From an uncultured Bacilli bacterium (lineage in GTDB: Bacteria; Bacillota_I; Bacilli_A; RF39; UBA660), in NCBI GenBank assembly GCA_934101645.1, contig CAKORX010000003.1:124001-188000 (forward strand): a stretch of 64,000 nucleotides of DNA, given 5' to 3'. The notes beneath the pieces were generated by a model. That model did not search any database and had not been told where the DNA came from. It saw nothing but the letters and a program-made list of their open reading frames with translations. The position numbers were made by a program, and so were the translations under genes. Below, in pieces: positions 1-9,232 of the stretch. How positions within the stretch are numbered: position 1 is the first letter of the stretch; the number at the start of each line of letters is the position of its first letter.

Positions 1-547
1 TTTTCCAATAATTATATGAATTAGTTAAACAAGTATCACTTTCAAAGGTACAATCTGCACTATGGTTCGAAGCAAGAGATACAATATTAAAGCCAGCATC
101 AACCATAGCATCTCCGAATTCTGAAGGAGAGTTAAAATATGGATAAGAACAATAACCTAAAAATGCTGTTTTACAAGTCCCTAAGTTAAATCTATTTGTA
201 AGTCTTCCTCCGAAAACAGTTTCTTGATTATAATAAGCTAAATCGTAACTTTTAATTATATCTTTAACCATTGATAAGTCATCATTAAAATCAAATGAAT
301 CAGTTTTACTATCATAAGCATCTAAATAAAGAGAATTATGAAGAAGTGCATCACCTGTTGCTACTAAAGAAATCTTTTTAGTAATAGGGTATGTAACTTT
401 GTTTTCACTAACAGTTTTATTAATGTTTAAAATATCTTTATTAGTATTAGATTTATAATATTTCCATCCGAATACTGCTGCTGTTATAATTAATAGTAAA
501 GAAAAAAATATCCTTATTTTCTTTTTAAATTTTCTTTTCTTCTTCAT
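1..547 (-). CDS. CapA family protein, partial (3' end beyond window)
   Basis: Partial gene; the first 182 codons are present and the C-terminus runs off the left edge. It starts at ATG 547-545 with GGAAGG about 5 nt upstream and overlaps the end of the HIT gene by 23 bp. An N-terminal lysine-rich stretch and one membrane segment (about residues 10-28) suggest an anchored extracellular protein. The segment ATGDALLHNSLY, then YYNQETVF and SLASNHSAD, match the three conserved blocks of the CapA/PGA_cap metallophosphatase-like family (usual forms GD.m.h, NlEt and LANNH.fD). Such proteins act in poly-gamma-glutamate capsule synthesis or, in many Firmicutes, in undefined envelope roles. The family call is firm; the exact function is unknown. 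Confidence 0.8.
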   Translation of the reverse strand, partial: MKKKRKFKKKIRIFFSLLLIITAAVFGWKYYKSNTNKDILNINKTVSENKVTYPITKKISLVATGDALLHNSLYLDAYDSKTDSFDFNDDLSMVKDIIKSYDLAYYNQETVFGGRLTNRFNLGTCKTAFLGYCSYPYFNSPSEFGDAMVDAGFNIVSLASNHSADCTFESDTCLTNSYNYWK

Positions 548-914
548 TTAGACCTTCCATTATTAATTTATATACTTCTTCTACATTTTTAGAAGGTTTA
601 ACATTATAATTTGGCATTACATGAAGATGTAAATGTTTGATTTCTTGTTTTGTGCCATAATTTATAGAAAATGAGCATCCAGTTTCATTTAACACTTTCA
701 TATCTATTAATGCATATTTTTTTGCTACATCAAACATATGAGTTAAAACATCATTTGGAACGTCCATAATTGTTTCATAATGATTTTTGGATATTACAAG
801 TAAATGCCCGTCACAAATAGGAAATTTATCCATTATTACTACTACCATATCATCTTCAAAAATAGTTAGTCTTTCATTTTTATTTTCTGCAATTTTACAA
901 AATAAACAATTCAT
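525..914 (-). CDS. HIT family nucleotide hydrolase/transferase
   Basis: 129 residues, the normal length of a single-domain histidine-triad protein. The catalytic triad HLHLHV lies at His94/His96/His98 near the C-terminus, and an N-terminal CLFC pair (Cys3, Cys6) is typical of the zinc-binding Hit-like branch. The family cleaves nucleoside phosphoramidates and dinucleoside polyphosphates in the cytoplasm; the natural substrate here cannot be deduced. The start ATG (914-912) follows GAGGTGAAAG. It lies downstream of the HerA-like gene on the same strand with a 27 bp gap and overlaps the CapA-like gene, so the three probably form one transcript. Confidence 0.9.
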   Translation of the reverse strand: MNCLFCKIAENKNERLTIFEDDMVVVIMDKFPICDGHLLVISKNHYETIMDVPNDVLTHMFDVAKKYALIDMKVLNETGCSFSINYGTKQEIKHLHLHVMPNYNVKPSKNVEEVYKLIMEGLNEEEKKI

Positions 915-941
915 TCTTTCACCTCATAAATAGTATATCAT

Positions 942-2684
942 TTAATTAAACCAAACTCTAGATAAATCAACGTTAGCACTTTTAGGAGCTGGGTTAGGGT
1001 ATTCAAATTCAATTAAAAGTGGCATCTTAAATGCAGTACCAAAGGCAATACCATTACCAGGAACAATTGATTTCATTTTTTCTATTGATTCATTTGTTAT
1101 AAAAGGAACAACATTTTTAATATAATTGATATCAGTTGGATGATTCATTTTAAATATTAAAAAATTGTTACATTGACTAAGTGTTGTTTCTGATATTTCC
1201 GAAGGCCTTTGAGAAATTAAACCAAGCAAAATACCATATTTTCTACCTTCCTTAGCAATTCTTTCAAATATATTATAGCCTAAAACGTCAGTATCAGTAT
1301 CATTTTGAACATATCTATGTGCTTCTTCGATAATAATATTAAATGGTACAGAACCACGATCTTTTAAACTAGTTACATAATTAAATATTAGCTTTGAATA
1401 AATCTTAACTAAAGCTTTACCAAATCTTTCAGTAACATAATTTATATTAAAGTTAATAATTTGAGCTTTTTGACCATTTATTGTGTGAGTAATTTTATCT
1501 ATATATCTTTCAAGACTAATGTATTCTTTACAGTTAAAATATTCTTTATTATCACTATTTAAAATAGAATCCATTCTTACTTTTAAAATGTTCATAGTAT
1601 TAAAAACACTATCATTTTTCCAAATTCCTTCATCAATTAAAGCAAAATCTAAAGCGTTTGCTACGTCTTGCATTGTAAATGGAACAGTGCCATCAGGTAA
1701 AGCAAATGTAACTTCATCTGCGATAAACTTTTGTAAAAAGTCAGTTACTTGTTCAATAGCATTAATTTTATTGTGATCATCAACTCTCATACATTGTCTT
1801 AAAGTACGGTAGTAACCTGGTTCATTAATTTGACTTTCAAGGTTTATTTCCGGAGTATTTGTTTTAGTAAGTACACCAACAAATTGATCTCTTATTTGAG
1901 GACCTGGTCTTCCACTAATTAAAATATCTAATAAAGCTTTAGCTAAAATAGTATTTTTATAACTTTTAACTTTTGCGTCATTATTAATAAAAAGATTTAC
2001 ATATCTTAATGTTTTTTCAATTAAACTTAGTTGAGCTTTATCATTAGCCTCAAGAAGTAGGGCATATTCATCAATGCCAAGAAGCCAAGGTGGTAATAAA
2101 AGTTTTTCTGCAGGACTATTTAAATCTGTAGTAAAAGTTTTATAAGCAAAATTAAGTTCTTTATTTAAATAGTCAAAAGCACTTTCATATTCTCCGTAAG
2201 CATCGAAAATAACAATATTTGGTGCTGAATTCATGTTTTTTGTAGCCATTAGATTTTGAATAATTCTTGTAAATGCACAACTTTTACCACTACCTGAAGA
2301 ACCAAAAATAGCAAAATGAGCACCAAATAAATTATTTATATCTGCAGTTATACTTACATTATCATAAAATGGACTTTTACCCATAAGCAAGGCATTACGC
2401 TTAAAACCTACTATATTTTGTACATAATCATAATTAAGTAAGTAAATCACAGAGGAAAAAGATGGTTTTTGATCAAAACCATAAATAAATTCATTATTAA
2501 CAATTTTACCTAATATATTAATCTTACAATTTGTTAAAGAAAGTTCTACAATTTCACCAACAAATGATTTTTGATTATCTTTAATTAAAACATATAGATT
2601 AATTAAGTTAGGTGTTTTTTTTACATCAACTGCAAGTTTTACATATATAGTATTATTTATAATTTGTTCAATCGTTCCTATCAT
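942..2684 (-). CDS. HerA-like ATPase (DUF87 family)
   Basis: 580 residues. The N-terminus (MIGTIEQIINNTIYVKL) resembles the HAS-barrel of HerA ATPases. Walker A is GSSGSGKS (about residues 128-135), followed by the VIFDAYGEY block, a Walker B IIIEEAHRYV and a LISQRPSE motif, the order seen in HerA/FtsK-superfamily DNA translocases. Archaeal HerA works with NurA in end resection; bacterial copies also occur in defence loci, but no partner nuclease is visible here. I chose ATG 2684: AGAGG then lies 6 nt upstream, whereas the earlier in-frame TTG at 2690 would sit directly on the Shine-Dalgarno sequence. A good promoter is present on the minus strand at 2707-2735. Confidence 0.85.
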   Translation of the reverse strand: MIGTIEQIINNTIYVKLAVDVKKTPNLINLYVLIKDNQKSFVGEIVELSLTNCKINILGKIVNNEFIYGFDQKPSFSSVIYLLNYDYVQNIVGFKRNALLMGKSPFYDNVSITADINNLFGAHFAIFGSSGSGKSCAFTRIIQNLMATKNMNSAPNIVIFDAYGEYESAFDYLNKELNFAYKTFTTDLNSPAEKLLLPPWLLGIDEYALLLEANDKAQLSLIEKTLRYVNLFINNDAKVKSYKNTILAKALLDILISGRPGPQIRDQFVGVLTKTNTPEINLESQINEPGYYRTLRQCMRVDDHNKINAIEQVTDFLQKFIADEVTFALPDGTVPFTMQDVANALDFALIDEGIWKNDSVFNTMNILKVRMDSILNSDNKEYFNCKEYISLERYIDKITHTINGQKAQIINFNINYVTERFGKALVKIYSKLIFNYVTSLKDRGSVPFNIIIEEAHRYVQNDTDTDVLGYNIFERIAKEGRKYGILLGLISQRPSEISETTLSQCNNFLIFKMNHPTDINYIKNVVPFITNESIEKMKSIVPGNGIAFGTAFKMPLLIEFEYPNPAPKSANVDLSRVWFN

Positions 2685-2706
2685 AGCCAACCTCTATTCT
2701 ATAGAT

Positions 2707-2735
2707 ATTATAACATCTAAAATATTCATTTACAA
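2707..2735 (-). promoter_or_regulatory. Promoter of the herA-like/HIT/capA unit
   Basis: On the minus strand TTGTAA (2735-2730) is followed after exactly 17 bp by a perfect TATAAT (2712-2707). It is placed 23 bp before the chosen herA start. Confidence 0.75.
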
Positions 2736-2745
2736 TTGTAGAATT

Positions 2746-2774
2746 TTGACATTTTTTATGATACTATTTTAATA
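2746..2774 (+). promoter_or_regulatory. Probable promoter of the C1 protease gene
   Basis: A perfect TTGACA at 2746-2751 is followed 17 bp later by a weak -10, TTAATA (2769-2774). It faces the GTG start at 2796, so the leader would be short. The -35 is convincing, the -10 less so. Confidence 0.45.
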
Positions 2775-2795
2775 GTAGAAGAAAGTAGGTAGTTT

Positions 2796-5700
2796 GTGAG
2801 AAGTAGTATTAAGAAAATCGTATTGGTTTTTAGTGTAGTTTTAATTATGGGAGTTTTAACTTTATTTAAATATCTTAATTCAAATAAAATAGAAAGAATT
2901 TTAAAATCTGAAAGTTATAATTATTTACCTTTAGAGGCTAAAAAATATATTGAGGATGTATATAATGAAACTGGCAAAGTTTTACTTACTGAAAAAAATA
3001 AAAAAGAAAATACGCCTTATTTAAATCCTACATTTATTGCTTATTTAACATTATCTGAAGAAGAAAAGAGCAAAGAAAGCGTTATACCAAGTTTTGAGGT
3101 AGTGGATTTTGTATCTAATGACACTCAAATTACTGACGAATTACCTACAAAATTTGATGCTAGAGATTATAATGGTAAAAATTATATAACAGAAATGAAA
3201 AATCAATATAGTACAGGACTATGCTGGGCTTTTGCAAGTTTGGAACAGATTGAAAGCTATTTAATGTTTACTCAAAATAAACCTTATGATGAAAATAGTG
3301 AAATTTTTTCAATAAGACAAATGGATTATGCTACTTCATTAAGTGGTATTAAAAATTATACAAATGAAAATGGTTATAGAGATTTAACAAGTGGTGGAAA
3401 CTATTATATGTCTTCATTAGCTATGTCTAATGGAATTACTATTGTAAATGATGAGAAAATGCCATTTAATTCAAGTACTGATAAAAAAGAACTTTATGAA
3501 GTATTAAATTATGGAAATTCACTATATGAAGTAAATGGGACTATAGATATTCCAATAATTAATTCAAGTTCTACAGATAAAGATAAAGAAAATTATGTAA
3601 AAACAATAAAATCAAATATTTTGAAATATGGCAGTGCTTATGTTGCAACCGGTTCTCCTCAAGGATCATGTGGAACTTATAATAATGATGAAAGTAGTTA
3701 TGTAATAAGAAATGATAAATGTGCGTATAATTCAAATTATGGCGCTCATGCAATGCAAATTATTGGCTGGGATGATGAGTATAAATATTCATTTTGCTCA
3801 AATGGTTCAAATCATATGCCATATTCTGATAGTTGTCCAGATAACTATAGTTTAGTAAGTGGTACAGGAGCCTGGTTACTTAGAAATTCTTGGGGAACCG
3901 ATGATAGTATAAAAGAATTTCAATATGTATACTTAACTTTTGATTCTCAAAATATAGGTGTAAATTTTGCTACAAAAATCTCTAAAATGGCTGAGCGAAA
4001 CTGGGATAATAATTATCATGGTAATTTATGGAAAACATCTGGAAGTGATAGTCTTTTATCAGTAGAATCAACTTTTTTAAAAAAGATTAACTCTAATGAA
4101 AAAATAGAAAAAATTAAGTTTTATACCATGGGACAAAATGGTAAGTATACATTAAATATAAAATCAGATAATTTAGATTATACGTATAATAAAGAAATTA
4201 CAACTGATTTACCAGGAATATATACAGTGGATTTAAGTAGTGAAAATATTACTATTACAGGAAATAAATTTACTGTTACTATAAAAAGTACTAACGATGT
4301 ATATTTATTAAGAGATTCTATTTCTGTATTTACATCAAATGTGGATAAAACTCCAGTTATACAAACAAGTAACATTGATGTAAGCGAAGTTTTAAAAATA
4401 AGTGATGGAAATTATAAATATTTTATATATTCAGAAACAAAAAATATTGCCTCAAATGAAATAATCGATTATAAATTATTAAAAGATAATACAGATTATA
4501 GTGGTTATATAGTTAAATTAGAAAATAATGTAGTGGCTGAAAATAATATTAATGCATCAATGATTTTGAATAAAGATATTCCAGTTGGAAATTATACATT
4601 AAAAATTTCATATGATAATTATTCTTTTGATATAATTCTAACTGTTCCAGAGATTAAAACACTTCTTGGAAGTGGTACAGAAACTGATCCTTATCAGATA
4701 TATACTGAAGAAGATTTAAAACAAATACATTATTTATTAGATAAATATTTTGTAATAAAAAATGATATAACTTTAACAGAAAATTGGGAACCTATTGGTA
4801 GTAAAAATAATCCTTTTAGAGGTTCAATAGATGGCGAAAATCATACTATATATAATTTGAATATCGATAGCAATTCTTCATCAGCAGTAGGTTTTATTGG
4901 TTATTATAATCCTAAATTTAATTTCGATTATTATGATGAAAATATAAATTACAAATCATATAGAGAAAAAAGTTATGTAAAAAATATTAATTTCAGTAAT
5001 GCTAGTATTTCAAATAGTGGACCTGCGGGAATATTAATTGGTATGCTACTATATGATTCTTCTTATGTAAAGGAAAGTGGAGAATTTAATTCAATGATGC
5101 ATATAGAAGCTTCAAAATTTACGATTGATAATGTTTACTTTAAAGGTGGTAGCGTAAAATCTAAAATAGGGGATGCCGGAGTTATTGTGGCTAATGTTGA
5201 TATAGTTCCAATTTCATATCAAACTCCATATTTAAATATTAATAAGGTTTTTTCTTCAACGGAAATAATTGGTTATAATTCCGGAGGACTTATTGGCTAT
5301 GTAAATGATAGCTACAGAAGTGGAACGGGCATAATGCTCCAAATACAGATGACCAACATTCAAAATTCTGGAATAATAAATGTAAAAGAAAACGGATTTG
5401 AATATGATGAAAATAAAAGATTTTCTCCTGTAATTGGTTATATTAATAATAATGCAAATCTTAGTATAGAAAATTTTATTATAAATAGTTCATTTAATGA
5501 TCCAAAATATTTTTCAAATTATAAAGAGTATAATAAATTATATGGATTAATAGGTTATTCCTCAAATCAATATATTCAGGTTAAAAATGGCTATTATTTA
5601 ACCGAGAAATATACTTATGATAATTATTATATTAAACAAATATCCACTACGGCAGATAAAATACTTGATAAAACTCTTTATTCTGAGTGGACTGACTTTG

Positions 5701-7169
5701 ATGATAACTGGGAATTAAAAACTATAGATGGTATACCTAGAATTCCTGTTTTAAATGGTAGTGACTTTGAATACATAAACGTCGATGATATTAATATAAA
5801 GTTATATGATGAATATTATATTTTTAATAATATAGATAAAGTTCAAGTTAAAAATAATAGTACTATAGAAATTACTGAGAATGATAGTATTATTAATTTA
5901 GATTGGATAGATACAAATAACGATTATTACTTAGATGAATACAAAATTACCGCTATAAATAAAGGTACTGCAAAAATTCATTTTAAGAGTAATTATGATG
6001 GTTTTGAAAAAGATATTTTAGTAAATGTTACTGCAGATAAAGTGGATAATCCAGTAATCACATATTATAGTAATTATAAAAATAATGAAAGTTATTCTGA
6101 AACACTTAATAAATTAACATCATTTAATATAAAAGATGCTATCTTTACAAGAAAAGGTTTTACATTTAAAGAATGGAATACACTTGCAAATGGCCAAGGA
6201 ATAAGCTATAAAGCTGGTGAAAAAATAAATGATGGCATAGATGAAAATTTAAGATTATATGCTCAGTGGGAAGCCATCCATTATGCATTAAAATATGATG
6301 GCAATGGTGGAAGTGGTCAGATGGCTGGATATGATGATGTAACATTTGAACTAGCTCATGCAATTGCAATTTCATATAATAAGTTTACAAGAGATAATTA
6401 TAAATTTATTGGCTGGAATACAAAAGCTGATGGCACAGGAAAAAGTTATTCTGCGGATGGAAGTCTTAATGTAGAGGACTTTGCCGACTATTCTGAAAAT
6501 AATGTATTAACTTTATATGCACAATGGGAAAAACCAAAAGCGAAAATTACGTATTGTTTGGGAAGTAGCTGTACAAATAAAAATGAAAAAGAATATGAGA
6601 TTGGTCAAAGTGTTAAAATTGAAACTTGTCCTATAGAACTTGTTGGATATAATTTTATTTCATGGAATACAAAAATAGATGGTACTGGTCAAACATATAA
6701 TGTTGGTGATGAAATAATTTTAGAAAGTAATTTAGTTTTATATCCTATATTTAAGGAAAGTTTTACATATTCTATAAATGATTATTTTGTTGATGAAAAT
6801 AATAGTATAATTAGCAAAATAATTGTAGGAACCACTGAAAGTAATTTTAAAAGTCATATTAAGTTAGGTGCAAATTATAATGTGATTGTTGATACAAAAA
6901 ATAGTTTATTATATACAGGTGGTAAAACTAAAATAAGAAATTTAAATGGATTAGTTAAAGAATATGTAAATGTTGTTATCGGAGATATTAATGGTGATGG
7001 TATAACAAATTCAGCAGACCTACTTAAAATAAGACAACATTTAATCGGTGTGAAACCACTTGAAGGAATATATTTCACATCAGCAGACATAAATTATGAT
7101 AGTATAGTAAATTCAGCAGATTTACTAAGAATAAGACAACATTTGATAGGAACTAAATTAATAGGATAG
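2796..7169 (+). CDS. Cell-surface papain-like (C1) cysteine protease with C-terminal dockerin
   Basis: 1457 residues, GTG start preceded by AGTAGGT. One membrane segment (about residues 8-27) anchors or exports it. The peptidase C1 domain covers about 115-385: oxyanion Gln137, nucleophile Cys143 (GLCWAF), His318 (AHAMQIIGW) and Asn364 (RNSWG) are all present, so it should be active. Next come a beta-rich region, a GTETDPYQI block followed by GLUG/adhesin-like repeats, then three Listeria-Bacteroides (Flg_new/InlB-B) repeats with the pattern F..WNT...G.G. The last 65 residues hold two duplicated dockerin-type calcium loops (GDINGDGITNSADLL, ADINYDSIVNSADLL). The dockerin implies attachment to a cohesin; the gene 12 bp downstream encodes a candidate partner. 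The likely role is extracellular protein degradation or adhesion. Confidence 0.88.
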   Translation: MRSSIKKIVLVFSVVLIMGVLTLFKYLNSNKIERILKSESYNYLPLEAKKYIEDVYNETGKVLLTEKNKKENTPYLNPTFIAYLTLSEEEKSKESVIPSFEVVDFVSNDTQITDELPTKFDARDYNGKNYITEMKNQYSTGLCWAFASLEQIESYLMFTQNKPYDENSEIFSIRQMDYATSLSGIKNYTNENGYRDLTSGGNYYMSSLAMSNGITIVNDEKMPFNSSTDKKELYEVLNYGNSLYEVNGTIDIPIINSSSTDKDKENYVKTIKSNILKYGSAYVATGSPQGSCGTYNNDESSYVIRNDKCAYNSNYGAHAMQIIGWDDEYKYSFCSNGSNHMPYSDSCPDNYSLVSGTGAWLLRNSWGTDDSIKEFQYVYLTFDSQNIGVNFATKISKMAERNWDNNYHGNLWKTSGSDSLLSVESTFLKKINSNEKIEKIKFYTMGQNGKYTLNIKSDNLDYTYNKEITTDLPGIYTVDLSSENITITGNKFTVTIKSTNDVYLLRDSISVFTSNVDKTPVIQTSNIDVSEVLKISDGNYKYFIYSETKNIASNEIIDYKLLKDNTDYSGYIVKLENNVVAENNINASMILNKDIPVGNYTLKISYDNYSFDIILTVPEIKTLLGSGTETDPYQIYTEEDLKQIHYLLDKYFVIKNDITLTENWEPIGSKNNPFRGSIDGENHTIYNLNIDSNSSSAVGFIGYYNPKFNFDYYDENINYKSYREKSYVKNINFSNASISNSGPAGILIGMLLYDSSYVKESGEFNSMMHIEASKFTIDNVYFKGGSVKSKIGDAGVIVANVDIVPISYQTPYLNINKVFSSTEIIGYNSGGLIGYVNDSYRSGTGIMLQIQMTNIQNSGIINVKENGFEYDENKRFSPVIGYINNNANLSIENFIINSSFNDPKYFSNYKEYNKLYGLIGYSSNQYIQVKNGYYLTEKYTYDNYYIKQISTTADKILDKTLYSEWTDFDDNWELKTIDGIPRIPVLNGSDFEYINVDDINIKLYDEYYIFNNIDKVQVKNNSTIEITENDSIINLDWIDTNNDYYLDEYKITAINKGTAKIHFKSNYDGFEKDILVNVTADKVDNPVITYYSNYKNNESYSETLNKLTSFNIKDAIFTRKGFTFKEWNTLANGQGISYKAGEKINDGIDENLRLYAQWEAIHYALKYDGNGGSGQMAGYDDVTFELAHAIAISYNKFTRDNYKFIGWNTKADGTGKSYSADGSLNVEDFADYSENNVLTLYAQWEKPKAKITYCLGSSCTNKNEKEYEIGQSVKIETCPIELVGYNFISWNTKIDGTGQTYNVGDEIILESNLVLYPIFKESFTYSINDYFVDENNSIISKIIVGTTESNFKSHIKLGANYNVIVDTKNSLLYTGGKTKIRNLNGLVKEYVNVVIGDINGDGITNSADLLKIRQHLIGVKPLEGIYFTSADINYDSIVNSADLLRIRQHLIGTKLIG

Positions 7170-7181
7170 AAAGGATAAAAA

Positions 7182-8327
7182 ATGAAAAAGATAAAATTAA
7201 TTTTGACGGGGATATTATCATTTTTAATAATATGCTTAAATGTAAATGCTGCTAGTGCTAACTTATCTGTTAGTTCAAATAGCGTTTATTCAGGAGATAG
7301 TTTTACAGCATATGTTAATATGAATGGAGCAGCGGCATGGAATTTACATGTTGCCGCATCAGGACCGGTAAGTGGTTGTAAGCTTGATATAGCAGACGCT
7401 ACGTTAGATGCTCTTGATACAAATAAATCATTTCCGGTAACTTGCACGTCAACAGGAGTAGGAACAATAACAATTACACTTTCTGGAGATGTAACAAGTG
7501 CAAATGATGGAAATGCAGTAAACGTTTCAGGAAGTGCTTCAGTAAATGTCACTAATAAGCCTGAACCAACACCTACGCCAACGCCAACACCGACTCCGAC
7601 ACCTACGCCAACTCCAAAACCATCAAATCCATCAAAACCTAATACACCAACTGCACCTACAAAAAGTAGTGATAATAATATTAAAAATATTGAAATCAAG
7701 GACGTAAAAGATTTTAACTTTAAAAGTGATGTTACAAGTTACAATATAAGTGTTGATAGTAAAATTTCTAAACTTGATTTAAATATAATACTTAGTGATA
7801 GTAATGCAATTTACGATGTTTATGGTAATGACGATTTTAAGTATGGTGACAATGAAATTGTAATTAAAGTTACTGCGGAAGATGGAAGCGAAAAAGAATA
7901 CAAATTAATTGTAAATCGTAAAGAACCAACTTGTGATGAAGGGTTAGTATTAAAAAACATTGAGATCAAAGACTATTATTTAAATTTTTATAAAAATAAT
8001 TTTAAATATACCTTAAAAATTGCTAATGAAAATAAACTAAATATTAGTGTAGAAGCAAATGATGGTAGTACTTATGAAATAATAGGTAATGAAAATTTAA
8101 AAAATGGAAGTGTTATTGAAATTAAAGTAAAATCAGAGGATGAAAGCGTAAGTTATATAGTTAATATTGTAAAGGAAAAAAGTCAAAATATTGTACTTAC
8201 ATGTGTGCTTATCGCTATAGTTTTAATTATTGTTGTAGCAATAACTATTTTACTTATTAGGATGAATAAAAATAAAAAAATAATTGATAAACAAAAAAAT
8301 GATATAGATAATTTATTCAGTAAATAA
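7182..8327 (+). CDS. Membrane-anchored surface protein: cohesin-like N-domain, Thr-Pro linker, two cadherin-like domains
   Basis: 381 residues. A signal peptide (1-24, cleavage near NAASA) is followed by a beta-rich domain of about 105 residues (25-130). Its start (VSSNSVYSGDSFTAYVNM) and end (GVGTITITLSGDV) recall cohesin-type sandwiches, though this is only an impression. A linker of repeated Pro-Thr (about 128-150) leads to two cadherin-like beta-sandwich repeats (about 165-245 and 255-330), each with I.V.AEDGS.K.Y or a related ending. A C-terminal hydrophobic helix (about 337-361) plus basic tail holds it in the membrane. It lies 12 bp after the dockerin protease with AAGGAT as ribosome site, so the two are co-transcribed and may form a docking pair. 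Confidence 0.7.
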   Translation: MKKIKLILTGILSFLIICLNVNAASANLSVSSNSVYSGDSFTAYVNMNGAAAWNLHVAASGPVSGCKLDIADATLDALDTNKSFPVTCTSTGVGTITITLSGDVTSANDGNAVNVSGSASVNVTNKPEPTPTPTPTPTPTPTPTPKPSNPSKPNTPTAPTKSSDNNIKNIEIKDVKDFNFKSDVTSYNISVDSKISKLDLNIILSDSNAIYDVYGNDDFKYGDNEIVIKVTAEDGSEKEYKLIVNRKEPTCDEGLVLKNIEIKDYYLNFYKNNFKYTLKIANENKLNISVEANDGSTYEIIGNENLKNGSVIEIKVKSEDESVSYIVNIVKEKSQNIVLTCVLIAIVLIIVVAITILLIRMNKNKKIIDKQKNDIDNLFSK

Positions 8328-8332
8328 CATGT

Positions 8333-8340
8333 GCTATAAT
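8333..8340 (+). promoter_or_regulatory. Extended -10 promoter element
   Basis: TGcTATAAT just downstream of the surface-protein stop and 24 bp before the next ATG; the matching -35 (TTTATT, 8312-8317) is weak. Confidence 0.5.
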
Positions 8341-8363
8341 GAATATAAGAAAAGAGGTATATA

Positions 8364-9158
8364 ATGGAAAAGAAAGAATATTTAACTGAAGAGCATTATG
8401 AAAATTGGCAAAAGAAAATTAAGACATCTTCATTACTTGTTTTAATAATCGGTCTTATAATTGGTGTTACACTTATATGTGTAGGAATTAGTAAAGCTAA
8501 AAAGGGTAATGAAAACGTAAATAACTTAGTTGATGGTATAAGCAATACCGTAAATAATGTGACTAATCAAACTGGTAAGTCAAAAGAAGAAATTCAAAAA
8601 GAAATAGATGAACTAGAAGAAAAAATTAATAACATCAATGATGAAAAGAAAAAATTACAACAAGAATTAAATCAAATTTTCAAAGAAGATATGGATTTTA
8701 GTGATCGTTATCATGAGAAACAAAGTGAAATTGAAGAAAAAGATAAAGAGATTGAAAAGTTAAATATGGATTTAATTTACCTTCAAAAGGAAAGAATGAC
8801 AGCTGAAGGTAGCAATCTAATTGCTGACTCAGGATTTGATGATATATTTAACACTGCAAAAGATACTATAAAAGAGCAAAGTAGTAAACAAAGGGCTATG
8901 CAAAGTTCAATGTATACAGTTGCTGGTATATTTGTAATATTTATTTCTTTAGCTATTTCAGCAGCACTATATATGCAAACAAAACAACGTGAGTTAGTTG
9001 CATATAAAGCTCAACAATTTAGACCAATAGTAGAGGAAGGCATTGAAAAAACAACTCCTACTGTGGCAAAAAGTGCTGGAACAATTGCTGGTTCAGTTGC
9101 AGAAAATATTACTAAAGGCATTAAAGATGGCCTAAAAGACGATAAAGAAGAAAAATAG
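8364..9158 (+). CDS. Membrane protein with central coiled coil, unknown function
   Basis: 264 residues, not recognised. Two membrane helices (about 23-45 and 186-208) flank a long, charged, heptad-rich segment (about 70-145) rich in Glu and Lys that is predicted to be a coiled coil. The region after the second helix (VEEGIEKTTPTVAKSAGT...) is Ala/Gly rich. With both helices spanning, the coiled coil would lie on one side of the membrane and both ends on the other. The ribosome site AAGAGGT is clear. It has its own extended -10 promoter and a terminator directly after the stop, so it is probably monocistronic. Confidence 0.6.
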   Translation: MEKKEYLTEEHYENWQKKIKTSSLLVLIIGLIIGVTLICVGISKAKKGNENVNNLVDGISNTVNNVTNQTGKSKEEIQKEIDELEEKINNINDEKKKLQQELNQIFKEDMDFSDRYHEKQSEIEEKDKEIEKLNMDLIYLQKERMTAEGSNLIADSGFDDIFNTAKDTIKEQSSKQRAMQSSMYTVAGIFVIFISLAISAALYMQTKQRELVAYKAQQFRPIVEEGIEKTTPTVAKSAGTIAGSVAENITKGIKDGLKDDKEEK

Positions 9159-9186
9159 TTGCTTTTAAAAAGTAACTTTTTTTTTG
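9157..9186 (+). terminator. Rho-independent terminator
   Basis: AGTTGCTTT-TAA-AAAGTAACT (one G-T pair) followed by a run of nine T. It overlaps the stop codon of the preceding gene. Confidence 0.75.
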
Positions 9187-9188
9187 AA

Positions 9189-9214
9189 ACTTTTGCCTAT
9201 ATTTGCATAAATTA
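9189..9214 (+). promoter_or_regulatory. SigK/SigE-type promoter of cotE
   Basis: AC (9189-9190), 15 bp, then CATAAATTA (9206-9214), which fits the SigK pattern AC-N16/17-CATAnnnTA apart from a 1 bp shorter spacer. No housekeeping -10 is seen between it and cotE. The intervening TTTGCCTATATT is shared with the element before the cotJ operon. Confidence 0.55.
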
Positions 9215-9232
9215 AAATAGGAAGGTGATAAG

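Noticed and set aside
942..2690. HerA-like ATPase as part of an anti-phage defence locus
   Set aside because: No nuclease, Sir2 or DUF4297-type partner is adjacent; neighbours are HIT and CapA-like genes.
7286..7699. Minus-strand 137-residue frame with a Gly-Val repeat
   Set aside because: Antisense shadow of the Thr-Pro linker repeat in the surface protein on the plus strand.
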